Source: Apostichopus japonicus
Taxonomy: Eukaryota; Echinodermata; Holothuroidea; Aspidochirotida; Stichopodidae
NCBI RefSeq assembly: GCF_037975245.1
Contig: NC_092580.1
Span: forward strand, 2,079,501 to 2,143,500
Length of the DNA: 64,000 bases
Direction of reading: 5' to 3'
Shown here: positions 27,162-39,885 of the stretch, piece by piece
How positions within the stretch are numbered: the stretch's first letter is position 1
Layout of the letters: each line of letters begins with the position of its first letter
Notes under the pieces: generated by a model
Seen by the model: only the letters and a program-made list of their open reading frames with translations
What the model was told of the DNA's origin: nothing
Database searches by the model: none
Program-made: the position numbers and the translations under genes

Positions 27162-27174
27162 GTCGCTAGGCAAC
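27162..27174 (-). promoter_or_regulatory. Candidate RFX X-box
   Basis: On the minus strand the sequence reads gttgcctagcgac, a two-half-site arrangement close to the RFX X-box consensus found upstream of many ciliary genes. It lies about 2.2 kb upstream of the MEIG1 ATG, far for an X-box unless an unseen 5' UTR exon starts near 27.1 kb. Single short matches arise by chance, so this is tentative. Confidence 0.3.
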
Positions 27175-28183
27175 ATGATGCACCCGTGTTTATTTTCGGT
27201 GATGAATCGCGTTACTCACTAATCCTTATAATTTCAAAAAGAGTTCCAAAATTTTGTTGCAATTTCAAGGAAAAAGTTAAGTCGATATATCCATATCATA
27301 ATACTGGAGAATACGGCAGACGTTTTGAAGTTAAACAGTTCAAATTCTGAGATTAGAAATCAAAAGCTAACCATAAAATTTTTGATATAAAATGTCGTAT
27401 TTTTGAAGAAAGAGTTTTAAGTTTCGATATACAATCGTCGAAATTTCCAGAAAAAGTCGAAAAACCCTGGTAATATTTCATAATACCGCAAATTGCTAAT
27501 AGCAGGTATTCCGTACATGATAAAGTCTCTGTTCCAGTTACTATATAATCGTAGAAATGTTTCTTATAATTACTTACTTTCAGTGCTTTATTTGTCCCTC
27601 TGTGTTCTTTTATTAGAAGTGACTTAATATGATTTAATCAGAGATTGATTATACACCAGTTAGTTGTAGGAGAAGAGATATGTCGCGCTGTAGTATACTG
27701 TGCATCGACAAGTACGGTGTAAAATAAATGCCATGTTTGCTTCTTTGTTATGAATTCTTTGCTTTCTCAAAATTACGAAATGCTTACATGTTATTTGCAT
27801 GTGTTCTATTTTTAAAAATATATAGAGCTACGACAAAAAGTATTTTCTTTGAGTTTTTCGGATTTGTTGCTTTTAGTTAGTTCAATAATTACGCGTTTTG
27901 TTTAACAAATCAACCATATGTTTAGCTCTGTTGTTGTTAGACTTTACAGTGTTCATTGTTGTATTTAATTGAAGCCCAGGGACAACTGGACAACATGCGA
28001 TGTGACCCTGACCATTATCTGAACTTGACAATCTGCCAAATAAATATGACAATGCTTATACGTTTGTTATACTTTTAGTTAGCGATACTTCAATTTAAAC
28101 GAAAGAAAGAAATCTTTGTTGAATTTTTAAATTTTAAATTTATTTTCTCTTTCAAACTTCATCTCATATATAGGTTTCCCTAT

Positions 28184-28189
28184 TTTATT
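28184..28189 (-). terminator. Candidate polyadenylation signal of the kinase gene
   Basis: AATAAA on the minus strand lies about 135 bp past the kinase stop codon. A second AATAAA follows at 28139-28144. The region is AT-rich, so the signal is plausible but not unique. Confidence 0.4.
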
Positions 28190-28323
28190 TCATTTACCAT
28201 TATTTTCATCACTATATACATTATAAAAAGGTATTTACGTGAAACTTTATGACGCACCGGGCGCTGTAAATGTTTTTAATTACTAAATATTAATAAATAA
28301 ATATAATAAATATTCTTTCTCCT

Positions 28324-31300
28324 CTACCCTACACTCCTCCATCTAGCGTAGCTGGCCTGCCTCCCTTTAATATAAGTATCAATCCCTCGTATCAAGTCAT
28401 GGATATTTGGTCTCTCGTTCCAGTCTTCAGCTAAACATTTCAATCCAAGTTTCCGCAGAAATCTTCCAGGAGACGCGTCCACGTTTGATAGCACTTTCCC
28501 CAAAGCGTATACGTCTGTATACAGACTGTATGGCCTGGTTCCATATACAACCTCTGGTGCAATGTGGAAGCATTGCTTACGGATATTAACATGTTCGTTT
28601 CTTGGGAAGTGTTCATATTTTGCTCTCCCTGTCCTGCTCACCGCTTTCCCAAAGTCAATAATTTTTATCTTTACGTCCCCATCTTCCCCAGATGGACCTC
28701 TCAGGAACATGATGTTATCGGTTTTCAAATCACAGTGAATTATTCCTGCGAAATGAATGTCCTTAATGGCGCGACAAACTTGAATGGCTACACTGAAAGA
28801 GCTCGGCCCATTCAGGCCCTTGGCGTCGATGACGTCAGCTACCGTGGTAGATTTAAAGGTGACCGAATCACCGAGGAACTCTTGAACGAGGACAGGAACA
28901 TCGGTATCGCTGCCAATTCTGGAAATACCGAAAAGTTTAGGAATGCAGTCTAGATGGCTCAGAGATGTCAGCATTGAGGTTTCTTTCTGCAAATCCTGCC
29001 AAATTAAATCAACGATAAATATTGATAGGATGAAGTATGTAATAATCCACAGTCGGGTCTTAGCAACGAGGGAGAGGATCGAGGAAGGAATAAGTTGTGA
29101 AGTTGAAAGACTGTACACATTTAAAATTGGAGCAGAGAAGAAAGGATTAATAAAATGGTAATTATTCTTTCATATCTTCTAATATCAAAAGCGGCATACC
29201 CGTTTAATATCAAATTCCATTAAACTACATAATATATACGGTAAATTACAAGATTCTATGTTGTTTCATTTCTATGATATTAATATAAACACATTGACGT
29301 AGTATACCTTGATAATACTCTTTTTATCTCGGTTTTTGTGATGAACTTTGACCGCACAAAAGCGTCTTGAAGATAGCTGCCTCATCAACCTGACTTCACC
29401 AAAGCTTCCACTTCCTAGAATCGTCGGCATCTGCATCGAGTTACAAATATCTTCCAAGTCGCTCTTTGCGATGACGTCACAAGAAGAAGGGAGATTGTAG
29501 TCAGAGGCCTTTAATGACTTAGGAGGTGGGCTGTGTAGAATTTAAATAAATTATGATCGGTACCGTGAATTTCATACAGGCCAGTAACCATAGCAACTGA
29601 TAAAGTTTTCAGATCAGAACCGTCATTTCATTGTGAACATGATATTGAGCCCTGATGAGCTATAAAGCAAGTTGCAGCCTGTGAACGTTTCATTGATTAC
29701 AGTTATATACGAACTATACACGAACTATACGGACTGTCGCAGTGGCATGACTTTCATTAGCTTATGAATATCACTTTAGTAAATATATCACTATAGTCAT
29801 ATTAAGTGGTATTAAATATTATATTTATTGCAGTGGTTCTCGTTATTGTTACTCTGAATCTTTTTTTTTTGTAATCATGTTTTGTATTTAGCATTATTAG
29901 TATTTTTATATTATTGTGTTAACAAGTAAGTATCATATAGATTCCTACCTGTGCAAAGCAAGTTGCTGAGTATTCCAAATTCCAGCAGTATAATTCTGAA
30001 ATGGATTCTGAAAAGAAACGGATGAGAGAAAAATACGTTTATGACGTATGATATTATATTGCCAGAGCTGTAACGTTATAACTAGGTTACTCAGTTTTAT
30101 TATTTTATTTATTCTATCGGATAAAATTCCATATGTAGTAATGTTATAGAACGCCTAGACTATAACCAAATTACACCAAATTATATCATTGTGTGGAGGA
30201 TTATCTGACAGAAAAAGTGTCATGAATATGATTTAAACAGATACATATCATGACGCGTTATCGTTTACATGTATTTACATAAAGGAGTTGATTCAATCAT
30301 TCAGTATATAACGATGTGATGTCTTATGCAGTACTCACATATAGCGGTTGTTGCTGGACGGCTCCATTTATGTTCTGCGCGTGGCCAGAAAGGGACTTCT
30401 TGGCGGGAATTGCTGTTTGAACGTTCTGCAAGAATGGATTCTTCCAAGGATATTGCGGTACATTCTTTAACGCATTTGATGAGGTGGACAGTTTCGGTGC
30501 GTTATTTTGTGGTGGAGTAGTCGGTGATCCTCCGAGCGTTCCCCAAGCTGGTGAAGTCAATTTAGGTGTCTTGAACCGAAAACCACCGACAGGATTTACT
30601 CCTGCTGCGGTAGGTATCAACGGCGAGTTGACATTTTGTCCTAGTGGCTGACCAACGATAGCGACATTTGATGCACCTTGATGAAAAAGGTTAGATCCCA
30701 TCCAATTTATTGCAAGATTCCAAGCAGGCATGACAGGCTGCGCATGAAATGGTTTATTTTGTGTTTCATTGTTGCCAAATATACCTGGTGTTTTCACGGT
30801 TATTTTCTTGCCGATAGGTACAACTGTTGTATTGGTTGGTTTGAAAGGTTGCAATGTGTATTTCGGACTGCAATTCCTACTAGTAGCAATGCTACATTGT
30901 GGTATTGCGTTTTGCGATGGAATGGCATGGTCGACTGGAATGGGGTTATTTGAGATCCAGTTTGCTGGCAGTTTGCATCCATTATCAGGAAGATGGTCAT
31001 ACACCCGACGGTTGGCAGATATAGATTGCATGAGGATGTCATGATGCTCTGGTGACTTAACCACTTTGGACACTGGATGTGAAATTGAGAGCTGACCAAA
31101 AATGCTATTTGATGATAAGCATTGGGCGGTTTGGTGAGTACCAAATAGTTGATGTTTCACACTCATTTGTACAGGTGTGCACATTAGTGGGATGACGTGA
31201 TGATTGATACACGATGAGGCACCATTATTAATAGACGTGACATTGGATCTTAAGGTCACGGTGTTATGGGTCCCGAATTCGATAGCGTTGGCTACAGACA

Positions 31301-33322
31301 ACATAAGGGGCGACGGTCCTGCTGCTTCCTCGAGGGCGGAAACCTTCCATGCAGAGTTGGCTGTGGTAACAAGAGGGCGGTAGTGTACCAGCTGATGTGG
31401 CGCTGAATAACACCTTCCTTTGGTCTCGGGCCTTGTCGTACCAGCGACGATGAGAGATACGCACTTTCGCCCGAATGTGATGGACAATCTTGCAAAGCAG
31501 ATCGTTGCCGGTTCTGATTGGCACCTCGTTCGAGTAAGCCGATTGATGGATGAACTTAGTATCTGGCAACTTAGTCCAACATTTGTCTGAGCTGGTGCGG
31601 ATGGTGCACGTTCATGGCCATTCATAATAACCATTGGTGTCACAAAAGATTGAACCACTCGAACATCTCTGAAAGAAATGAAATGTCCCATGTTGCTATT
31701 GCTACTTCTGATAGTATCGGTAGCAGTTGACGAATGGAAGCACACTCCACGGCAAAGGCGAAGGGTAGGCATGTCACCTGATAATTGACGTGAGGGCGTA
31801 TGTGATCTCGGTGCAGATATTATGATCTGATGTTGAAAGCAGTCAACAATATGGGGTATGTTGGTGATGTCACTCACTAGGCGATGTTTGTTTGCCGATG
31901 AGACCTGAATGTCACGTGACAGACGTGAAAGAGGGAGTGATATTGATGTCGTTATCAGCTCCTGATGATGGAATGATTTAATAAAACGACGGTCATTACT
32001 GACGTCACTCACTGGGCGATGTTGGTATGTCAATGAGGACTGAAGGCTAGTCCCTTTAAAGGAGGTGGCTGTTACATTAGTGGTGGCTACATCTCCTTGA
32101 CAACCGGGAAAGAAATATCCTGCTTTGATGAACGAAGAGGATGATGGGATACCGCATTCAACATGGCGGTCAATCGACAACATACTGATATATTGGCATT
32201 GAACTTTTGTGGCCTTTTCTGAGTTGTTGGCTGCTGGCAGTATCTCATGATGATCAGAGGAATTGCGATGGTGTTTATCCCCGGGGGTGTTTTTGGTTTG
32301 GTGCCGTTTAGACTCATCCCTTGTGTTGGTAGTAAGGGACGATGGCTCTCCTGAGAAGATAGTATCAATCAGTGATGAAGACTTAGTGGAAGGCTCGGCA
32401 CGGGTGCCTTCATCTTCTCCAGGGAAGCTTAAAACTCGCGAGGCAGGTTTTTTCATCTCGCTTGATACAGTCACGTGACTGTCTTCTTGTATCGGGCCAT
32501 AGTATGGAAGACGACGAGGAATAGGATGGATATGAGCAGGAATATATTCTCCGGCTAGACCATCGTCATCAGCGTATGTGCGGCCACAACAAGGCAAGGT
32601 ACAAAATACCTTCTTCCAAACCGAACGTCTGAAACGAAACAAATACAGTGAGAAATTAATAGTTTAATCATTATAATAATATGTCGATTTATCATACTAC
32701 GATGGAATGTAGGGGCGAAACTTAGAGTATGAAATGTATTTACTAAAAAGAAAGGGAAGGGTGGTGTTACGTAATAGTTGGAATTCTTTATTTGAGCATG
32801 AAAATAATATATACATATATATTTCACTTCCTACCTTATTAATCGCTTCATCTACTAAACAATTGAACCTGTGAACTTGCGTATTAAACTTATTGTCGGC
32901 TGTAATTATTTTCTTTATAAATTTCGTCCATTTAATCAGATTTTCTTCGGTTTGGATTTCGGCAGATATATATATTTTAATTAAAACTAAACATCAAGTT
33001 AAACATATTGATCATAATGAATGGTTGTAATTTGATTCCTCTAAATATTGTCACGTGGTAATGACATATGTCTTCTATGAGGGAAGGTAAGGCAGTTTGA
33101 AAGTTATAGAAAGTGAATTTTTGTTAAAGGAACCAGCCACTTCCGTTGCAAATATAATAACAAAACAGATATGTGTTTCTTCCCTTCCCGACCTTCTCTC
33201 CCTCCCCGGTCCCTTTCGTCACATTGTTGAAGAATAAAAACATTATAAAAGTTAAATTCTAACCTCTCTAGACGTGGTCGGGACGAGACAGATGTTCGTC
33301 TGAAAAGACTTCCGAATGGCAT
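28324..33322 (-). CDS. Protein kinase with long disordered N-terminal region, complete, five exons, 1100 aa
   Basis: Exons, 5' to 3': 33322-33264, 32628-30339, 30007-29949, 29530-29308, 28995-28324; phases close and the stop is TAG at 28326-28324. Residues 1-780 are Ser/Thr/Asn/Pro/His-rich with no domain I recognise; a basic, Cys-containing start (KKVFCTLPCCGR) is near residue 30. Two degenerate 40-residue repeats (HRPVSDVSN..., HRLVSDITN...) lie at about 221-305. The kinase domain spans about 838-1090: glycine loop GSGSFGEV (842-849), Lys864 in CAVK, Glu882, HCDLKTDN with catalytic Asp966, DFG 991-993, APE at 1023, and YTDVYALG. All catalytic residues are present, so activity is likely. The HRD arginine is replaced by cysteine (a non-RD kinase). 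Subfamily is unknown; it may be a lineage-expanded group. The start is the ATG at 33322, preceded by accacA. Confidence 0.88.
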
Positions 33323-36300
33323 TGTGGTAACCGACTGTAAGAGATTCCAGAAAGATTTGTTTTTAAATTAAAAAGTTTTATATTATATTATATTATAGTA
33401 AAGTTACGTCGTATTCGTATGGATGTAGATGAGTTTTACTTGAGGGGTGGGGGGGGGGACGGGTGGTAGTGTAATAGAAGTTTGGGTTACAACTTATATT
33501 GCTAGAATCATCCACACAGGTAATCATAATACCATCACGATCACATTCCCAATGTTAGGGTATTGGACGTGGTGTATTGAGTGAGGGCAGTGTTCATCAT
33601 TTGGTTTGGTGCGCTTGCTCTATATATCCTTCACACGTTTCATTTATATTTAACTATAACACATACAGCTATACGTAACTACAGTACCACACGACAGCAT
33701 CTAGGATGCTTAAGTATTTCCCTATAGCCTATAAGTGTCAATAATCTTATTTTTTAGTCACTTCAAGTTTTGCGTTTGTCTTTATTTACATGATTTTTTT
33801 TTCTCGCAAAAATGAAAATATACGTAATAGCTTGCCGCCCTCTCTCCCATAAAGTGTTTGCCGATGTCGTTGGAACGCCATTTCGACGGTGACCGAGGCT
33901 AGCCTAAGCTACTTAGTCTTCTGAATCATCCGCGTAGAGAACTGATTCGTAGATTCTTTTCTGATGTTACAAATATTATGATCTTTCTCCATTTAGTAAA
34001 TCCATTAAAAAGCAACGGCAAATGATGACAGACTTACCGGAAGTGGAGTTGTGAAGAGATCCAGAAACTGGTCAAATAATCGCTGTACTATTCGCTTTAA
34101 GCAAGTACGGTGTGTTCGTGATGCAGAAGCAAATTGAACTAAACCATTTATCAACATTGTTGCTACGTTAATAATACTTGTCTTGGTATTTCCTTTGTGG
34201 CGTCATAAACACGAAATATTTGTTTACGACGCAAAGCGCGCGCATTCGGTATCTGCGTAATACGTGCGGGGTAGCTGAATAAAAAACAACGCAAGAAAGT
34301 ACGCAGAACAAGACGACCTTACGCATACGTACAAAGTGGCTTCATCATTAAGTGTACACGAACGTGTCCAGGCGCTCGTTCAAATGGCTTCATCATTTTT
34401 TTGTGTAAGAAGTCTGCAGTCATACATCTAGCCATAGGACGCTATCGGGTTAGACCCGCTAACGTCAAATAGGAGACGCGCAAAATACGTAACAACCACG
34501 GCGAATAATCTAGTTTTCAACGATTTTGTAATAGCACTGAAGGGGCTACATCTCAACATTTCGGCAATTCCAAATTTTGAAATAATCTATAAAAACATAA
34601 TTGTTCAAGTGAGAATGAGGTGATGAGAAGAAATAATGAACTCATGGTAAAGTGTTGTATCAATGTCGCAATAGCTGCGACAAAACTCGATAAAACATGT
34701 TTGCTTTCAAAGTGGATAAAACAAATGCCACTTTTTGGACAGTTTCCAACAAAAACCAATTAAGTAACAAATGGGCACTTTAAAATTACAAATATAGAAA
34801 AAATATCTTTATCATTCAAAGGGCTGTATTAAATTGAATCATAACAGTGTTCTTCCGCTCCCCTTACAGCTTCGCCACTTAACTGTGAAGGAGTATTAGA
34901 ACGTCATACTCAATAAAGCAGACAATGCATTGAAGGAAAGAAGAAAATGCGTGAAACCGCAGCCCCGTACGTCCGGTTTTTTCCACAAAAAAATGGTCCC
35001 GATTTTTCTACAGGTCTTTTTGACTGTAAAAAATACCACCGTCTTTATATGGAACGCAAAAAGGGCAAAATCAAACAAAAAACAATGTTTATCACATTGA
35101 TGACTATATGAATTCAAATGACAACGACGTGGTATGATGTAATGGTGCATGTGCAACAACAACATAAATATTTACAACAGCTACATAAAATAGTATAACA
35201 ACGACGCAAAAATGAACATTAATACCATATTTCAGTATGACGTCATTTTTTCGGTAACATCATCGATATCCTATCGTCGTTGTCAACCCGCCAATGTGAT
35301 TGATGGCCCAATGAAGATTTGGCGGGAAAAGCTGGGTCACGTGGGCTGCATAGTCGCAAAAGGGAACTGCTGCTTCTCCAAGTAGCTTCTCTTTCGTTGC
35401 AACGAGTACTAACTGTAACATTCATATCGCTAATTCGAGATACGGCTAGACTACATTAGTACATCTGCTTACTGCACTATCACGTGATGTCCCATACTTC
35501 AATCAATGAAATATGGTAACCCTATACATACCCCCCCCCCTCTCTCTACCCGTCAAAAAGGCAAAGTGCAGCTCTTGGACAAAATGGGATCAAAATAAGT
35601 ATAAGAAACTCGGTCAATATTGCATCTGAAGGAAGGTACATCAAGTAAAACATCTATCAACCAAGGAAACTGAGTGGAGAGTAAATTATAAAGTAAATTA
35701 TAGAGGGATGACTTGAGAAAGAAAGGACACAAAAAAATATGGATTTTATATGCACAACCAAAACAGTAGCGTTTATTTAATTACAATATATGATCAAAAT
35801 GAAAACTAATTAACTGAAAGAATATGCCTTGACAGATATGTACATCTACCAAATAAATTAGAGCAGTCTATATATAGCAAGCTCTCAGTGTATCAAGGTG
35901 TGCAGTAAAATGGGTCTAACAAATGAATAACACTCTTGTATTTCCTGCTACTTAAATCTGCTTCTTTATCTGATATTATTTAAAATAATTCTAAGAAGAG
36001 ATTGCATCAGCATTGTCCCTAAATCATCAGCATTTTCCCTAAATGTTTGCTGATAATATCATCTCTATTTCCTAAAGGTTCAAACTGTCAATAACTGTAA
36101 ACTCTTAATCTGACATTGTAGAAGAGTTTTACAAATCAATCAAATATCTTTCAGAGGTAAATTGCTTCAATGGAGTTGAAAGCTGAAGAGTGGCCTTTAA
36201 TTTGGTACTCTAGCATATTTGGCTACAATACTGATAACCTATAAGGACTGGAATATCTAACCGATGTAAGACAAGCATAACTTTGATAAGGGTGGGGAGG

Positions 36301-36774
36301 GGGGGGGGGAAAGAAACAGAAAAATAAATACTGAGTTTTTCAATGTCATGAAGCATCGATAACATACTAAGCTTGTTAGTTTCCACAAATTGACAAGGCA
36401 TTGCCTCGGGGAAGGGGGGGGGGAAGGGTTCTTCAGTTCCATTCTGACAATTATCAAGGGGGCAGTATAAGGTTATACAAACACCCCAAGAAGGACATCC
36501 TTCGATGTGTCAATCTTTTAGACTTGATATTTAAGAAAAAAGAAAAAAGAATCCTAATTAGGATGATTATTTATGACAAATGAAGGAATTTAGTTTGATA
36601 ACTACATGTACAAGATCTTGCTATATTAATGAAATAACACCTTTCCAATCTGAATTTCAAAGAACGAGAAATATACTGTCAACAAGACAACAATCAAAGA
36701 AGTTTAAATCAAGCTTTCCCTAATCATTTGTATTCATAATATCAGGGTTAAATCAACAAGGCACATATGTACTT
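33323..36774. other. Intergenic 5' flank of the kinase gene
   Basis: No coding exon was recognised on either strand. The ORFs here are short and lack conserved-looking sequence. The kinase promoter should be in the first kilobase or so. Simple runs occur at 33450 (G), 35530 (C), 36297 (G) and 36413 (G). Confidence 0.55.
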
Positions 36775-38460
36775 ACTGGTATCATCACAACTAAATCAAG
36801 GTGTCTATATATCAAGGTATAAGCAGTACAGATCTACTGATCTTCATTCAACTGTTACTGAGTATCATAACACTAAACCTGGGGTAACTGATATCAAGGT
36901 GTAATCAGTACATATCTATTGATCTTCAGTCAACTGTTACTGAGTATCATAACACTAAACCTGGGGTAACAGATATCAAGGTGTAATCAGTACAGATCTA
37001 CTGATCTGCAGTCAACTGTTACTGAGTATCATAACACTAAACCTGGGGTAACTGATATCAAGGTGTAATCAGTACATATCTATTGATCTTCAGTTAACTG
37101 TTACTGAGTATCATAACACTATACCTGGGGTAACTGATATCAAGGTGTAATCAGCACAGATCTATTGATCTTCAGTCAACTGTTACTGAGTATCATAACA
37201 CTAATCCTGGGGTAACTGATATCAAGGTGTAATCAGCACATATCTACTGATCTTTAGTCAAATGTTACTGAGTATCATAACACTAAACCTGGGGTAACAG
37301 ATATCAAGGTGTAATCAGTCCGGATCTACTGATCTTTAGTCAACTGTTACTGAGTATCATAACACTAAAACTGGGATAACTGATATCAATGTGTAATCAG
37401 TACAGATCTACTGATCTTTAGTCAAATGTTACTGAGTATCATAACACTAAACCTGGGGTAACTGATATCAAGGTGTAATCAGTACATATCTATTGATCTT
37501 CAGTCAACTGTTACTGAGTATCATAACACTAAACCTGGGGTAACAGATATCAAGGTGTAATCAGTACAGATCTACTGATCTTCAGTTAACTGTTACTGAG
37601 TATCATAACACTAAACCTGGGGTAACTGATATCAAGGTGTAATCAGTACAGATCTATTGATCTTCAGTCAACTGTTGCTGAGTATCATAACACTAAACCT
37701 GGGGTAACAGATATCAAGGTGTAATCAGTACAGATCTACTGATCTTCAGTGAACTGTTGCTGAGTATCATAACACTAAACCTGGGGTAACAGATATCAAG
37801 GTGTAATCAGTACAGATCTACTGATCTTCAGTTAACTGTTACTGAGTATCATAACACTAAACCTGGGGTAACAGATATCAAGGTGTAATCAGTACAGATC
37901 TACTGATCTTCAGTTAACTGTTGCTGAGTATCATAACACTAAACCTGGGGTAACAGATATCAAGGTGTAATCAGTACAGATCTACTGATCTTCAGTTAAC
38001 TGTTGCTGAGTATCATAACACTAATCCTGGGGTAACAGATATCAAGGTGTAATCAGTACAGATCTGTTGATCTTCAGTTAACTGTTACTGAGTATCATAA
38101 CACTAAACCTGGGGTAACTGATATCAAGGTATAATCAGTACAGATCTGTTGATCTTCAGTCAACTGTTACTGAGTATCATAACACTAAACCTGGGGTAAC
38201 AGATATCAAGGTGTAATCAGTACAGATCTACTGATCTTCAGTCAAATGTTACTGAGTATCATAACACTAAAACTGGGGTAACAGATATCAAGGTGTAATC
38301 AGTACAGATCTGTTGATCTTCAGTCAACTGTTACTGAGTATCATAACACTAATCTGGGGTCACAGATATCAAGGTGTAAACAGTACAGATCTGTTGATCA
38401 TTAGTCAACTGTTACTGAGTATCATAACACTAACACTGGCATAACTGATATCAAGGTTTC
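36775..38460. repeat. 82-bp minisatellite, about 20 copies
   Basis: The unit contains, in order, agatctactgatcttcagt, caactgttactgagtatcat, aacactaaacctggggtaac and agatatcaaggtgtaatcag. Copies are about 95% alike in the centre and decay at both edges. Variant sites (act/aca before gatatc, tactgatc/tattgatc/tgttgatc, gttact/gttgct) recur in neighbouring units, indicating local homogenisation. The array begins about 1.4 kb downstream of the IFT122 stop and shows no similarity to its exons. Confidence 0.95.
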
Positions 38461-38756
38461 CATTTGTCTAGATGGAATATATATAAAACCAAAGAAATAG
38501 GATACAACATGTCCTTGTATGAGATTGTCCCTGTCTAGTTTGAAGGTGTTTTCACATAACCAAGTAGAGGGAAAAGACTAAAACGTGACTTCCAGCTATG
38601 CATCTATTCTTGAACTAACATTCGGGTGATGATGAACATGGAAAACATGTGGATAGTTTAGAAGGTTCAGAGGTCACATTATCTGCTATCGGTAAATGAG
38701 TTAAGTGTGTACTAGCTATGGAATCACAGACCATGGTGTGTCTGTCAAACACTGTG

Positions 38757-39220
38757 ATATTGTTAACTAGACTGTGACATGTTAACTAGACTGTGACATT
38801 GTTAACTAGACTGTGACATTGTTAACTAGACTGTGACGTTCTTAACTAGACTGTGACATTGTAAACTAGACTGTGACATTGTTAACTAGACTGTGACATT
38901 GTTAACTAGACTGTGACATTGTTAACTAGACTGTGACATTGTTAACTAGACTGTGACGTTCTTAACTAGACTGTGACATTGTAAACTAGACTGTGACATT
39001 GTTAACTAGACTGTGACATTGTTAACTAGACTGTGACATTGTTAACTAGACTGTGACATTGTTAACTAGACTGTGACATTGTTAACTAGACTGTGACATT
39101 GTTAACTAGACTGTGACATTGTTAACTAGACTGTGACATTGTTAACTAGACTGTGACATTGTTAACTAGACTGTGACATTGTTAACTAGACTGTGACATT
39201 GTTTTAACTAGACTGTGACT
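38757..39220. repeat. 20-bp minisatellite with a 120-bp higher-order block
   Basis: The unit is ttaactagactgtgacattg, about 23 copies, mostly identical. Two variant units (gacgttc then ttgtaaac) recur together at about 38836 and again 120 bp later at about 38956, so a six-unit block has been duplicated. It is located 0.7-1.1 kb downstream of the IFT122 stop codon, next to the 82-bp array. Confidence 0.95.
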
Positions 39221-39885
39221 GTCAACTTCCAAGTATCACAATTCAAACTTGCATTATAAGTAATTCTGTATTCATTACTTAATAACTGACTTTACGTAGA
39301 ATTTAAGTTTTAGCATTGCTATCTTGACTTTTGAAACAGTTCTAAAGTTTTAAGTTAACTTTAGGGTACCTAATGAATACATTGAACATAAGAATACAAT
39401 GAGCCCGCTCAGTTTGGCTAATCAAGTTGGTAGATCATAAAAATTTCAATTGATTCACTTATAAACTATGGTTTGTTTTATGACTTGTTTAGAAAAGACA
39501 AAGAGCTTTCTCCTTATTGACTAACACCATCATTTTTCAGGTTTTGTTCTCAATTGAGATTGTTCATAATGTTTGCAAATATATCTTATAGACTGAACTA
39601 TTTGATGATTCATCTAATTGTTAGTCTATTGATATGTATAACAGGTTAATATTGCCTCAAATAAAGGATAGAATGGATGGGAGGATTAAATGATCAGATC
39701 AGTATGTTTCAAAGTGGACACCATTGTCCCCCGTGCTACACCTGCATGCTGTCCTACATAAGACTGGGGGAGGAATGCCCTACCCCTCCCTCTCCTCCCC
39801 CCCCACCCACATGAATGAATTTAGTTTGCCTTCCATCAGTCTACTCTACAGCTTGACTATAAACACTACCAGTTTCAATGAATGG

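Larger units (their letters stand above)
24935..28323. other. Intergenic: 5' flank of MEIG1 and 3' flank of the kinase gene
   Basis: No supported coding exon was found. The stretch is rich in taggcc/aggccta words around 25870-26830. It should contain the MEIG1 promoter. At about 27105 there is a short acgt tandem (acgtacgtacgtac). The rest is AT-rich without visible structure. Confidence 0.55.

Noticed and set aside
28564-28953. 129-aa plus-strand ORF
   Set aside because: It is the antisense shadow of the kinase domain exon.
36775-39220. Possible CRISPR array
   Set aside because: Units are contiguous without unique spacers, and the DNA is plainly from an intron-bearing animal genome.
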